DNA of 64,000 bases from Ignavibacteriae bacterium HGW-Ignavibacteriae-4 (GCA_002839765.1 PGYR01000017.1:1-64000); one strand, 5' to 3'. Numbered from the stretch's first letter, positions 37,474 to 48,046 are shown. A program made the numbers and translations. The notes: generated by a model not told the origin, from the sequence alone.

Positions 37474-39021
37474 CTATTTAGTTATAATGACATTCTTGGA
37501 TTGATTTACGCCTTTCGACTCGACTTTTAGGGTGTAGATACCTTGAGGAAACTCGCGTATATCTATTCTTAAATCCTTATCGTATATACCCGATTGCTCG
37601 ATTACTCTTCTACCAGTGTAATCATAAAGTTCTAAATTATAAGGCAATTCGATTGAGTTAAGATTTATTAAATCACTTGTGGGGTTCGGGAATACAGTAA
37701 ATAAAGAGTTATCGCTTATTTCATCTATATTAGTCACTAAGTCCCTACTCATCTTGAAAAAATATGGTTTATAAGGAATTGAATTAGTGATATCATATTC
37801 TCCCATTGAGATGATAAGACCTTCCTCATCTGAATTCAAATTATATATATTTTCCTTTAGTCTATCTAAACTAGACCAACTCCAAGAAAATTCATTTTTA
37901 ATGTTAAAATTGTTGTCAATTTCAGCAAGCCAGTAGTCTGAATAAGTAAGATCAGCATAGGTTTTTTTATTAGTTGATGCATTACCATAAAAATATACTC
38001 TATTAGTGTACTTATCGTAATGAATATTTTCAAGTTCAACTTTATGTTTGAATTCAAAATCAACTACTTTTTCTAATTTATTAGCATCTATATCATATTC
38101 AAAAATTGTTATCTTGTTGTCAAGCAAATATACATTCTTAACCGAGCTATCTTGCTTACTAAAAGCAACATAGAATTTATTATTCACCTCGAATGTTTTT
38201 GCTGATAAATAGGTGAATTCATTCTCAATGATTAGAGTATCAACTGAAAGATTGAATTTATTAATCCTATAAATCTCAAATTTACTCAATGTGTCATCAA
38301 CACCTTCTTCAAATAATAGACTATTATAAATATTTAAAACTGTGAAGTAATTGGCATCATCATAAACTACATAATCCACTGTATATTGAGATTGCGTCTT
38401 TAAATTATAGACTAAAGCCTTATCTAAACTATCGCCATCAACTGATATTTTGTATAATTTTTGGATTTGATAGTTTACATCTCCCCAGAAACGAGTTGGG
38501 TCGATTTTATAAAAAGTATTGCCAATTAACGGTCTGTACTTATCTTCTAAGATTCTTTCATAATAACTGTTTGCTTTCTCGTGGTAAACTTTGATTTCAT
38601 GCCCAGATACCTTAGTAAGGGTTACTTGGTTCGGAATTAGTTCTAACCTCTTTGAGACAATAACAATATCTTCTCCGTTTTTGTACATAGACTTTACAAA
38701 ATAAGACTCATTTTCTAACCCTAAACTAATAGGTTTTGATTCTTGAATAGACCCATCTATTAAACTGTAACGAACTAGATAATTATTAAATTGGCTCTCA
38801 CCAGGAGCTAGAAAAGATTTAGAGTTCAGGCTTACTAACAAATCACCATCAATTATTGACTTATTCGGATTATTCAAATAATTAAGTCGACCAAAATCGA
38901 ATATTTTTTGTTGACTGTACAAATGGTTACTACTACAAATCAGAATTAAAAGGCAAACGATACTCGATAGGACTACCTTCTGCATATTCATTTTATAACG
39001 CTCTTTATTCACGGTCATCAC
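37474..39021 (-). CDS. Secreted protein with T9SS type A sorting domain
   Basis: C-term 'TVFPNPTSDLINLNSIELPYNLELYDYTGRRVIEQSG...FPQGIYTLKVESKGVNQSKNVIITK'. Confidence 0.85.
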   Translation of the reverse strand: MMTVNKERYKMNMQKVVLSSIVCLLILICSSNHLYSQQKIFDFGRLNYLNNPNKSIIDGDLLVSLNSKSFLAPGESQFNNYLVRYSLIDGSIQESKPISLGLENESYFVKSMYKNGEDIVIVSKRLELIPNQVTLTKVSGHEIKVYHEKANSYYERILEDKYRPLIGNTFYKIDPTRFWGDVNYQIQKLYKISVDGDSLDKALVYNLKTQSQYTVDYVVYDDANYFTVLNIYNSLLFEEGVDDTLSKFEIYRINKFNLSVDTLIIENEFTYLSAKTFEVNNKFYVAFSKQDSSVKNVYLLDNKITIFEYDIDANKLEKVVDFEFKHKVELENIHYDKYTNRVYFYGNASTNKKTYADLTYSDYWLAEIDNNFNIKNEFSWSWSSLDRLKENIYNLNSDEEGLIISMGEYDITNSIPYKPYFFKMSRDLVTNIDEISDNSLFTVFPNPTSDLINLNSIELPYNLELYDYTGRRVIEQSGIYDKDLRIDIREFPQGIYTLKVESKGVNQSKNVIITK

Positions 39022-39247
39022 ATTTTTTACCTAATAGTGGAGACATATCTTGTAATGCTTTTTACAAATTCTATCTGAAGAAACTAAAACTAAAATATAA
39101 TATTTCTAATTAAATAACAATAAAATCCAGTATTGTCAGCTGAAAACTATTGCAAAAATTTGATATAAGTTGTAACTTAGTTTACAATTGACGTGTTAAG
39201 ACATCTAGATATAGTTATTACTTTCAACAAAAAACGAGGAAAATCAA

Positions 39248-41386
39248 ATGAAAACAATATCTACTCTTTTCTTAGTAATCCTTTTAATTGCTAGCAATGC
39301 GTTTGCAGATGGGCAGAATGATTACCTAAGAGCAGCATATTCGGCATACTCAAGCAATGATTCTAATATTGTCCTAGCAGGAAGCTTCGAACAAGAAGGA
39401 TTATATAGAGCAACAAATCTTAATATAGCTACAGGTACCTCGGAGACTTTCCAACTAGATATAGATAACAATACCGAATTACTCGATGTACAGATGAACA
39501 CAAAAGCTAGACTAGTCTATTATTTCACTAATAAAAAAGTATCTATCTATGAATTTGGAGCAACGAAGTCATCACGTATAATAACAATAGATAATGACTC
39601 ACCTTATTTTGGAGTTTCGAATGATGGTACTAAAGTATATTCGTATAATAATAAACAAGATTACGTTTCTGTATTCGATGCTGTGAGTGGTGAGAGATTA
39701 GACAGATTTTTTGTCAATTCATTCGCTAATAACAATAAGCTGGGCTTTTTTAATTCTGATAAGGATGAATTTTACTTACAGAATGGTACCTCACTTTATG
39801 TATGGTCGATAGCTAATAAAATACAAGACAGGGAAATCTCGACACTCAAACCAAGTGCAAATTTCAAATTTATTGACAATGGCAATACACTAGCTTACAC
39901 AACTGGTGGCGAAGTAGTACTAGCCAATAGCTCCGACGGAGAAGTTACTTATAGAAAGCAATTCGAATACAAAGATATAGACAATATTCAATTTTCTGCA
40001 AATATGAATTATCTAGTAGTAAATAATTCTAATGCTTTTTCAGTTTTTGATATGGTAAATAAGAAAATCGTAAAAGACAATAATGCCCCCGATAATAATG
40101 ACAAAAATATACCTACGTACATGTATGTAAACAATGACAATAGCAAAATGGTTGCAAGGGACTATATCGACCTTTATTGCGGCAGAAACTTCGAAGATGC
40201 AATAGCAGATTATGTTTATTTTGTTTACGAAACAGCGACTAATAATATAATCGTATCAGCTCCTAATGGGCATATACCTAGACCCGAGAAAGCTATTATC
40301 AGCAAGGATAATAAGGTATTGTTGCTTACTGGTTATAATATAAATGATGGATCTATAAATGCAATCGTCGATGACCAAGAGAACTTTATTAAATATGTGA
40401 ATGTAGATGGTTATCCCGTGACTTTCCTAGAAGACAATAACAGAATTGCAATAATGGAAAAAGGAAAATTCAAAGTTTATAATACCGAATCTGAAGAGTT
40501 CGTACGGGAATTCGAAACTGGAATTGAAAGCTACAAAGATGTATATTACTTCGCTAACGGAACGGGTAGGTTAGTGATAACAGATGATTCGGAAATAGTC
40601 GTTTACGATTACTCGACTTTCGAGGTGTTATATACTTTCAACTATAGCGAGCTAGGACTAGAGCCAACGGAAATATCGTTCGACAATAATTCGACTATCA
40701 GTGTTTACTCATTAAAAAGATTACACAAATTCAACGCATATACAGGTGAAAAAAGCGATACACCAATCACGAATATGGACCCAACGAATAAGTTAGTTGA
40801 TGTAAGTATAAGCGGTAGATTTCTTCTATTCCGTACAACTGATAATGAGTTCATAGTATATGATAATACGTTCAAATTGGAAGTTTACAAAGAAAAACCA
40901 AGCTTTGTTGATAATTGGATGGTTTACCTTAGTGCTGGATTTTTCGGTAATCAAGAGATGATGTGGGTTAGATATGAATCAAATCCTGTTGATAGACTAA
41001 TATTAGTTTCTAAGTATGATTTCGTAACGAAGAAATCAGAAAAAATGTCAGGGGATAGAGAGCCAATAATCAGCAATGATGGCAGACTTTATTATTCACA
41101 TTATTGCCCTACTAAATACGAAATAGGTACTATTCGTGACCAACAAACCTTCGTCGAAACAGCTACTACCATAACCGGCTCAGTTTACCCCAACCCCGCG
41201 TCCGATTTCATAAAGCTAGATATGAATGCTACTACATTAAGCTCTGAAATTGAGATATACGACGCTTATGGTAAGCAGGTAATGAGCACTATATACACTG
41301 GCGAAGACATTGATATAAGCAAACTAACAGCTGGGGTTTACTTTGTGAAAATGGGTGATAAATCGATGAAGTTTATTAAATTATAA
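39248..41386 (+). CDS. T9SS-exported beta-propeller-like protein, tandem paralog A
   Basis: Signal peptide; repeated WD/YVTN-like blades; C-term 'TITGSVYPNPASDFIKLDMNATTL...GEDIDISKLTAGVYFVKMGDKSMKFIKL'. Confidence 0.85.
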   Translation: MKTISTLFLVILLIASNAFADGQNDYLRAAYSAYSSNDSNIVLAGSFEQEGLYRATNLNIATGTSETFQLDIDNNTELLDVQMNTKARLVYYFTNKKVSIYEFGATKSSRIITIDNDSPYFGVSNDGTKVYSYNNKQDYVSVFDAVSGERLDRFFVNSFANNNKLGFFNSDKDEFYLQNGTSLYVWSIANKIQDREISTLKPSANFKFIDNGNTLAYTTGGEVVLANSSDGEVTYRKQFEYKDIDNIQFSANMNYLVVNNSNAFSVFDMVNKKIVKDNNAPDNNDKNIPTYMYVNNDNSKMVARDYIDLYCGRNFEDAIADYVYFVYETATNNIIVSAPNGHIPRPEKAIISKDNKVLLLTGYNINDGSINAIVDDQENFIKYVNVDGYPVTFLEDNNRIAIMEKGKFKVYNTESEEFVREFETGIESYKDVYYFANGTGRLVITDDSEIVVYDYSTFEVLYTFNYSELGLEPTEISFDNNSTISVYSLKRLHKFNAYTGEKSDTPITNMDPTNKLVDVSISGRFLLFRTTDNEFIVYDNTFKLEVYKEKPSFVDNWMVYLSAGFFGNQEMMWVRYESNPVDRLILVSKYDFVTKKSEKMSGDREPIISNDGRLYYSHYCPTKYEIGTIRDQQTFVETATTITGSVYPNPASDFIKLDMNATTLSSEIEIYDAYGKQVMSTIYTGEDIDISKLTAGVYFVKMGDKSMKFIKL

Positions 41387-41390
41387 AAAA

Positions 41391-41454
41391 CTTTCACCTT
41401 TTGTGAGACGTTTTTGCTGTTCATGTGTCTTTATAAATATGAAAACAACACAAA
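41391..41454 (+). repeat. Upstream element shared (inverted orientation) with the 51.75-51.80 kb region
   Basis: Core TGAGACGTTTTTGC[T/G]GTTCATGTGTCTTTATA[A/T]ATAT[G/A]AAA also found on the minus strand upstream of the gene starting at 51736. Confidence 0.9.
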
Positions 41455-41473
41455 TCAAAATACATATTATTAG

Positions 41474-41536
41474 TTAACTGCCAGGGTGTACTACGTGAAG
41501 AAAAGTAGTATATCATGGAAGTTTATTGAATTTTAG
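41474..41536 (+). pseudogene. Relic of a T9SS C-terminal sorting domain
   Basis: Translation LTARVYYVKKSSISWKFIEF* aligns with LTAGVYFVKMGDKSMKFIKL* (paralog A) and the ends of B and C. Confidence 0.75.
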
Positions 41537-41572
41537 TGTATAGGATTGAAAAATTAAACAGCGAGGACAATT

Positions 41573-43792
41573 ATGAGATTAATTATTACAAATTTATTTA
41601 TTGCTATATTGCTAACGACTTCCCTTGTAGCGCAGGAATCAATGGAGTATTTCCAAGCGGAGTTTTCATCAAACCCTAAAGACGACAAAAATATAGTTGT
41701 AACGGGCAGAATAGGATACGGTGGTGATTTTAAAGCAATACTGTTTGATATTGAGAATGACAATCATGAGGTTTTTGATATTGATATCCCTAAGGGCATA
41801 TATATTAGGAGCATAGAAATAAATGCTGAATCAAATAGGATTGCTTACTACACTTCAGATTCTATCGTAATATTTAATTATCTTACCTTTGAAAAAGAAC
41901 AAACGTTTGAGTTAGATACTAATATAAAGAAGAGCAGTTTTTCAAAAGATGGAAACAAATACTTCTTCTATAATTCCACAGAAAATCAAGTTCTGGTTTA
42001 TAATATTGATGATGCACAACTGGTTGCTATCCATGACCTTGAACCAATAAATGATGGTTATAGATTTACATCATACAATCAATTTACAGATGAAGTAGCA
42101 TTTAGAAAGGATAGTACTCTAATTATTTGGTCACTAAATAGCCACAATGTCACTAATACTATTCCGTTCAAAGAGGAATATGGATTCCATTCATTTGAAG
42201 AAAATGGTAATATGTTTAGCTTTTATTATGATATCGAAAAAGAGGGACAAAGTTACAGAGAAAATGTAATTGGTGTTGCTAACACAGCAGACGGAAGTAT
42301 AAAATATAAAACTGAAATTGGGTATTCTAAACCAAATAATATTGAATTCACTTCAGATATGAGATATTTACTAGAATATTATGAATTAAGGTTTCAAGAA
42401 ATATATGATTTAGAAGAAGACACTCGAGTTGATAATATGTTAAGTGTAGGACAATATGGAAGAATTAATTATTTATATATTTCACCCGATTTAGAATATT
42501 CTATTATACTAGAAGCAGGTACACAAAGTTGTGGTATAAACTGGGGGGACAGCCAAAGGTACAGAGAACGAATTTCTACATTTAACTTTAAAGAAAAATC
42601 ACAAATTAAGCATCTTATCAATAAATTTATTGAAATGCCAATAAGAGCAGTAATAAGCGAAGATAATAATTATGCAGTAATTAATTCAACGCGGGGTAGA
42701 CATGAAAATATATTAGTCACTATAGATGAAAAATTAGTAAAGTATCTTAAAGTTACTGATGCTGCTCCAGTCCTATTCATAGACAAATCCAAATTTATTG
42801 GTTTTCGATATTATGAGAGAATTAAATTTTATAATGTTGAAACTGATGAGTTTGATAAAGAGTTTGATACGGGTCTAAACTCAATATCTAAGTATTACTA
42901 TACCAAAAATGGTGATGGTCGAATTATAGTAATGAATAATGACACTATAAATATATTCAACTATTCTGACTTAAGTTTAAATAAAACTATTGTAGTGAGT
43001 GAATCTGGGATTGGTAGTAATATTAGGTTTGATGGAAAGGAAAATCTAATCGGCTATGACGGAGATAAGATCAATAAATATAATATATTTGATGAATCGA
43101 TTACATCAGATGTAATAGATAATATACCTGATGGTTTTATATTTAAAAGATTCTCGCCAAATGGAAGATATGTACTCTTTGGGAAATACGATGGATATAA
43201 AAATATTAATTATGAAGTTGGAATTTATGATATGCAAACAGATATATTTAGAACAAAGGACTTAGCTAGTGATTCACTTAATGAAAACTCTCCAGAATTT
43301 ACTTTTGGTCTTGTAGGCAACCTCCCAATAGTTTGGTATTTTTACCATTATGCTAAATTTAAAGGTGGTCATAGCCTCTATTATACATATTCTTCTTATG
43401 ATTTTGATAAAGAATCTATCTCAGAATATGACTTTAATGACCCAGAATATTTTGAAAATGGCGATAGATCTTATCTAAGCAACGATTATAATTATTATAT
43501 TAAACTAAATTGTCCTTGGTCATATAGCATTACTCAACTAGTTGACCCACAATCCTCTGTAGAAACAGTTACTACCATAACCGGCTCAGTTTACCCCAAC
43601 CCAGCATCCGATTTCATTAAGTTGGATTTGAATGCTAGTTCAATGAACTCAAGCATTCAGATATTCGATGCTTATGGTAAGCAAGTGATGAGCGTTATCT
43701 ACAGTGGCGAAGACATTGATATAAGCAAGCTGACAGCTGGGGTTTACTTTGTGAAAACTGGCAATGGAACTCACAAATTTGTGAAGATGTAA
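41573..43792 (+). CDS. T9SS-exported beta-propeller-like protein, tandem paralog B
   Basis: Same architecture as A; C-term 'PQSSVETVTTITGSVYPNPASDFIKLDLNASSM...GEDIDISKLTAGVYFVKTGNGTHKFVKM'. Confidence 0.85.
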   Translation: MRLIITNLFIAILLTTSLVAQESMEYFQAEFSSNPKDDKNIVVTGRIGYGGDFKAILFDIENDNHEVFDIDIPKGIYIRSIEINAESNRIAYYTSDSIVIFNYLTFEKEQTFELDTNIKKSSFSKDGNKYFFYNSTENQVLVYNIDDAQLVAIHDLEPINDGYRFTSYNQFTDEVAFRKDSTLIIWSLNSHNVTNTIPFKEEYGFHSFEENGNMFSFYYDIEKEGQSYRENVIGVANTADGSIKYKTEIGYSKPNNIEFTSDMRYLLEYYELRFQEIYDLEEDTRVDNMLSVGQYGRINYLYISPDLEYSIILEAGTQSCGINWGDSQRYRERISTFNFKEKSQIKHLINKFIEMPIRAVISEDNNYAVINSTRGRHENILVTIDEKLVKYLKVTDAAPVLFIDKSKFIGFRYYERIKFYNVETDEFDKEFDTGLNSISKYYYTKNGDGRIIVMNNDTINIFNYSDLSLNKTIVVSESGIGSNIRFDGKENLIGYDGDKINKYNIFDESITSDVIDNIPDGFIFKRFSPNGRYVLFGKYDGYKNINYEVGIYDMQTDIFRTKDLASDSLNENSPEFTFGLVGNLPIVWYFYHYAKFKGGHSLYYTYSSYDFDKESISEYDFNDPEYFENGDRSYLSNDYNYYIKLNCPWSYSITQLVDPQSSVETVTTITGSVYPNPASDFIKLDLNASSMNSSIQIFDAYGKQVMSVIYSGEDIDISKLTAGVYFVKTGNGTHKFVKM

Positions 43793-43811
43793 GTAAAAAA
43801 CAGGAAATAAA

Positions 43812-45977
43812 ATGACTAGAATATTACTAATAATTATAGCAGCTACTATAGCGTTTAGCAACTCGCTTTCTGCTAGCAATGAAATAATGTCAGCAGATTT
43901 TATTTTTAATCTTGGCAATGATAAGGACTTTGTTCTAGTTGGTAGTGAAGGTTACCGGGATAGATTGGTTGTAAGTGAGGTAAATATTGAATCCAATGAT
44001 ATAGAATACTTTGTTCTAGATAAATATTATAATGATCCTGAGTTTGTTACTATAAGTAAAGAGAATAAGAAACTTGCACTTAAAAATTCACGATCTAATG
44101 GAATCTACATATATAACTATGGAACTTCTGAATTGATTTCTACTCTGATTTTGGATTCTGTTTATAGTAATTTTGCGTTCTCAAAAAATGGAGATTATCT
44201 ATATACAGTTAGTCCGAGTGATAATTTCTTTAAAAGTTATGACGTTGTAACTGGTGAAGTCACAAAGGAGTTTGACCTTATAGGCGCTTTAAAACAAAAG
44301 TACTTCTACATTGACACTGAAAACGAAGAAATAACTGTCTATAATGGTAGTGCCTATGATATTTGGTCTATTACAGAAGAGAAGATAGTAAGAACAGGTA
44401 ACGGATACATCCCATTTATTCTTGATAAACTCCTCAGTGATGGTGCTTTGAAAGCATATATGAAAAATGGAATATTCTATATTGATAGTACATCAAACGG
44501 TACTAATATAATTACTAAGAAATTCTTTGAAAATAATGACTATTTAAGTGACTTCTTTTATTGTAATTATTGCAAATTAGACGTTACTTCAGATATGAAA
44601 TATATGCTTTTAAACTATAGCGAAAGAGAACAAATAATATACGATATTGTCAACGATTCAATTATCGAATTAGTCCCAATAATTATCGATGGATATGAAG
44701 AACGTCCACCTTATGTACATGCTATAAATTCCGACTTTTCTAAATCAATTGTTAGTTATAATCGCTCCAGATATTGTGGTAGATATTTAGAAATGCCGAT
44801 GCCCTGGCATAAATTCTATATATATGATAATGTAAAGTCTGGCAATATTACCTCAATTCCTGAGGGATATATAGACTCTGACAATAAAAGTACACCTATC
44901 ATAGGTGACAATCTAGAAAAAGTAATAATACATAACCAAGATACAAAAGTCTTAATCGATAAGGATGAGAAATTTTTAAGATATATTGATATAGATGAAA
45001 CTCCAGTAGTGTTATATGATAACTCAACTATGTTAGGCGTATTAGACTCTGGATTATTTAGAACATATAACCTAGTAACTGACAAATATGAAAAGGAATT
45101 TAAAGTTGATATTGAGAATATAATAAAAGTCTATTTACCTCAAGAGCAGGACATAATATTATTTCAGGATTCGAATAAGGTCTATGTTTATGATTTCAAG
45201 ACCTTCGCTCAGCTAAGAGAATTTGATTTCAGGGCATTAGATATTAAACTTAAATTGATAAAGTTTGATGGTAACAAGTATATAGTAGCCTGTGATACCA
45301 GTTCAATATATAAGTATAATATCTACACTAATGAAATATCCGTATATGATGAAAATGAAACGTTTGCAGATTATCAATACAAGGATTTCTCAACGGATGG
45401 AGAACATTTATTATATTTCAAGTACCCGAATAGTATATTGAAACATAATTTAAAGACTAGTAAAATTACTGAGGATACACTGTTAGGACAGTCTTTTGAG
45501 TATGGAAGAGATTTGACAGGAATAGGGTTTTTAGGTAATCATGAGCTGGTTTGGTATATTTATCTTTATGATCCAACTCAGAGAGGATATTACATATCAA
45601 ATATTTATGACTTTATTACTAAAACAGAAACTACTATGGCAGGGGAATTCAAGCCAATCATAAGTGATAATGGTAAAATGTATATAGGGCGTTACTGTCC
45701 AGATGATTATTTCTTCAGAGCTATCCGCGACCCACAATCCTCTGTAGAAACAGTTACTACCATAACAGGCTCCGTTTACCCCAACCCAGCAACGGATTTC
45801 ATCAAGCTAGAATTGAATGCATCAACTTTAAACTCTCAGGTTCAAATATTCGATGCCTTCGGTAAGCAGGTAATGAGCATTATATACACTGGCGAAGACA
45901 TTGACATTAGCAAGCTGACAGCTGGGGTTTACTTTGTAAAAACCCCGAGCCATAGCTACAAGTTTATAAAGCTGTAA
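43812..45977 (+). CDS. T9SS-exported beta-propeller-like protein, tandem paralog C
   Basis: Same architecture; C-term 'DPQSSVETVTTITGSVYPNPATDFIKLELNASTL...GEDIDISKLTAGVYFVKTPSHSYKFIKL'. Confidence 0.85.
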   Translation: MTRILLIIIAATIAFSNSLSASNEIMSADFIFNLGNDKDFVLVGSEGYRDRLVVSEVNIESNDIEYFVLDKYYNDPEFVTISKENKKLALKNSRSNGIYIYNYGTSELISTLILDSVYSNFAFSKNGDYLYTVSPSDNFFKSYDVVTGEVTKEFDLIGALKQKYFYIDTENEEITVYNGSAYDIWSITEEKIVRTGNGYIPFILDKLLSDGALKAYMKNGIFYIDSTSNGTNIITKKFFENNDYLSDFFYCNYCKLDVTSDMKYMLLNYSEREQIIYDIVNDSIIELVPIIIDGYEERPPYVHAINSDFSKSIVSYNRSRYCGRYLEMPMPWHKFYIYDNVKSGNITSIPEGYIDSDNKSTPIIGDNLEKVIIHNQDTKVLIDKDEKFLRYIDIDETPVVLYDNSTMLGVLDSGLFRTYNLVTDKYEKEFKVDIENIIKVYLPQEQDIILFQDSNKVYVYDFKTFAQLREFDFRALDIKLKLIKFDGNKYIVACDTSSIYKYNIYTNEISVYDENETFADYQYKDFSTDGEHLLYFKYPNSILKHNLKTSKITEDTLLGQSFEYGRDLTGIGFLGNHELVWYIYLYDPTQRGYYISNIYDFITKTETTMAGEFKPIISDNGKMYIGRYCPDDYFFRAIRDPQSSVETVTTITGSVYPNPATDFIKLELNASTLNSQVQIFDAFGKQVMSIIYTGEDIDISKLTAGVYFVKTPSHSYKFIKL

Positions 45978-45983
45978 ATATAT

Positions 45984-45995
45984 TGAACACTGTTA
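45984..45995. promoter_or_regulatory. Partial palindrome GAACACTGTTAA at the tetR 3' end
   Basis: Shares TGAACACTGTT with the perfect palindrome at 46618-46632. Confidence 0.4.
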
Positions 45996-46580
45996 ATCAA
46001 GTATTCTATCTAGCTGCCGATTGATACTAACAACGAAGTCATAATATGACTTAGGGTGTTGTCTATTCATATACAGTAATAGTATCCCTATTATCGAATT
46101 ACGGATATTACTCATTATCTCAATTGCCTCACCCGGTCTGAAAGTACCTTGAGCAATGCAGTATTGTAACTCTTCTTCGCATAGTTCATCTATGAACTTG
46201 ACTACTATATCCGATGCCGATAGTGAAGTACCATCAGTCGCTATTTTCTCTACATAAAATAAGTCGAATATACCGGGGTATTGCACCATATACTCTACGT
46301 AGGATTTCACTATCTTCTTTATCTTTGGAACTCCTCGCTCTTCGTTCTCTGTTCTACTGACTACATATTCTCTGCACTCTTGCGAGAAGTCCTGTACACA
46401 ATAGAATATTAGTTCCTTCACATCTTTGAAGTAATTGTAGAGAGTAGCGAAAGAGTATCCGGCTTTCTCGGCGATAGATCTGACGCTAAGCGCCTTTATT
46501 CCCTCACCTGTTATTATCTCTTTGGTCGCCTGTATGAAGTAGTTCTTCATTCTTTCTTCTTGTATTTCTTTTCTATTCAT
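45993..46580 (-). CDS. TetR family transcriptional regulator
   Basis: 'MKNYFIQATKEIITGEGIKALSVRSIAEKAGYSFATLYNYFKDVKELIFYCVQDF' HTH; start at MNRKEIQEER (~46580) is more likely than the ORF-track start 46625. Confidence 0.93.
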   Translation of the reverse strand: MNRKEIQEERMKNYFIQATKEIITGEGIKALSVRSIAEKAGYSFATLYNYFKDVKELIFYCVQDFSQECREYVVSRTENEERGVPKIKKIVKSYVEYMVQYPGIFDLFYVEKIATDGTSLSASDIVVKFIDELCEEELQYCIAQGTFRPGEAIEIMSNIRNSIIGILLLYMNRQHPKSYYDFVVSINRQLDRILD

Positions 46581-46617
46581 TTTATCCACTTTGGTTGAAA
46601 TTAACAATGCAAATATA

Positions 46618-46632
46618 CTGAACACTGTTCAG
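46618..46632. promoter_or_regulatory. Candidate TetR operator CTGAACACTGTTCAG
   Basis: Perfect 7-1-7 palindrome immediately upstream of tetR, flanked by ATGCAAATA direct repeats, between divergent genes. Confidence 0.65.
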
Positions 46633-46714
46633 CAATGCAAATAAATTTTATTTATTTTTATAGATATTGTGATAATTCTATTATATAAATGAGTAATTAT
46701 GTAATTTAGTATAG

Positions 46715-48034
46715 GTGATATATCTAACAGGTAATTGTATTATTATTAAAAAACTCATATTTTCTCTTCTTTTGACAGTTTTTGTGATAGCTACTGGTTA
46801 TACTTGTGAGACAGTATATAGATTATCTCAGGAACGTGCTAGACTCAAAGAAGACATAAGTAAAGTCAACGATGTCATGTTTGGTGTGATGTCAGTTAAC
46901 CTATGGGAGTCAGAAATACGTGGAATAGCTGAAAAGCAAATTGAGGATTTTAAACTAACTAAAGAGCAAGATAGTTTAATCAGAGTAGCAATAGATGAAG
47001 TATTAGTTGGAGTAATAAAAAGAACGGATAAAGTAATACAAGACGACGACGGTACTGTCCTCAAGTTCATCAGGAAGCACGCTGTCAATTTATTCTTTGA
47101 TGTTGAAGACTTTCAAAAAAATGTGCCTGACTTAACAGATGCTATAATGAAGAAGATTACTAGTGAAGATGGAAAAGAAAGACTAAAGTTATTAGTCCTA
47201 TCCAAAATTGACGAACTAGCAGAAAGTACTTATGACAGTACGAAAGTAGAGAAATACAATAAGTATTTAAATAAATATGGTGTGAATAGTAAAGAGGAAT
47301 TCAACCGAGAAACAACTACAAAAGTAGAGGCTTATTATAAAGCAGTATTATACAATTCATTCGTCCCGATAGGCATAGCATTAGTTTTTGTCTTACTTTG
47401 GATTATATTCCGGAATAACGAGGAATTAAAATACATTCTCCTTAGTTTTTCAATACTTTTTGGTGCTGTAATATTGCTTACTGGAGTTGCTTCGCCTATG
47501 ATAGAGATAGACGCTAGATTTAGGGAAATGAATTTCTTTATCTTAGGGGAAAATATTGAATTTTCTAACCAATATATATTCTACAGAAGCAAAAGCATAT
47601 TTGAAATTGTTTCTCTTATGATGAGTACTGGAAAGATTGATTCTATGGTGGTAGCGTTTATGATATTCTCATTCAGCGTATTGCTACCATTTATGAAGCT
47701 AACATCTATGTCGATATTCTTAGTTAGTGAAAGATATAGAAAGAATTCATTTGCTAGATGGATGACTTTCAAATCTGGCAAATGGTCTATGGCTGATGTT
47801 ATGGTAGTCGCTATATTTATGGCTTACGTTGCATTCCAAGGAATACTCGACAATCAGTTGGAGGGACTAAACCAAAACAGTGATACTCTCACGGCAATAA
47901 CGACTAATCACACAGCACTGCAACCGGGGTTCTATGTTTTCGTTACTTATGTAGTGTTCTCTATACTATTGTCTAGCTACCTTGGTAAATCGCTGGATAG
48001 GGAAACGAATGGTTTGAAGAAAGTGAAGGAGTAG
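46715..48034 (+). CDS. Paraquat-inducible protein A (PqiA)-like membrane protein
   Basis: Multiple TM helices; 'FSVLLPFMKLTSMSIFLVSERYRKNSFARWMTFKSGKWSMADVMVVAIFMAYVAFQGIL' typical of PqiA. Confidence 0.75.
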   Translation: MIYLTGNCIIIKKLIFSLLLTVFVIATGYTCETVYRLSQERARLKEDISKVNDVMFGVMSVNLWESEIRGIAEKQIEDFKLTKEQDSLIRVAIDEVLVGVIKRTDKVIQDDDGTVLKFIRKHAVNLFFDVEDFQKNVPDLTDAIMKKITSEDGKERLKLLVLSKIDELAESTYDSTKVEKYNKYLNKYGVNSKEEFNRETTTKVEAYYKAVLYNSFVPIGIALVFVLLWIIFRNNEELKYILLSFSILFGAVILLTGVASPMIEIDARFREMNFFILGENIEFSNQYIFYRSKSIFEIVSLMMSTGKIDSMVVAFMIFSFSVLLPFMKLTSMSIFLVSERYRKNSFARWMTFKSGKWSMADVMVVAIFMAYVAFQGILDNQLEGLNQNSDTLTAITTNHTALQPGFYVFVTYVVFSILLSSYLGKSLDRETNGLKKVKE

Positions 48035-48046
48035 GGAGAAAATAAA

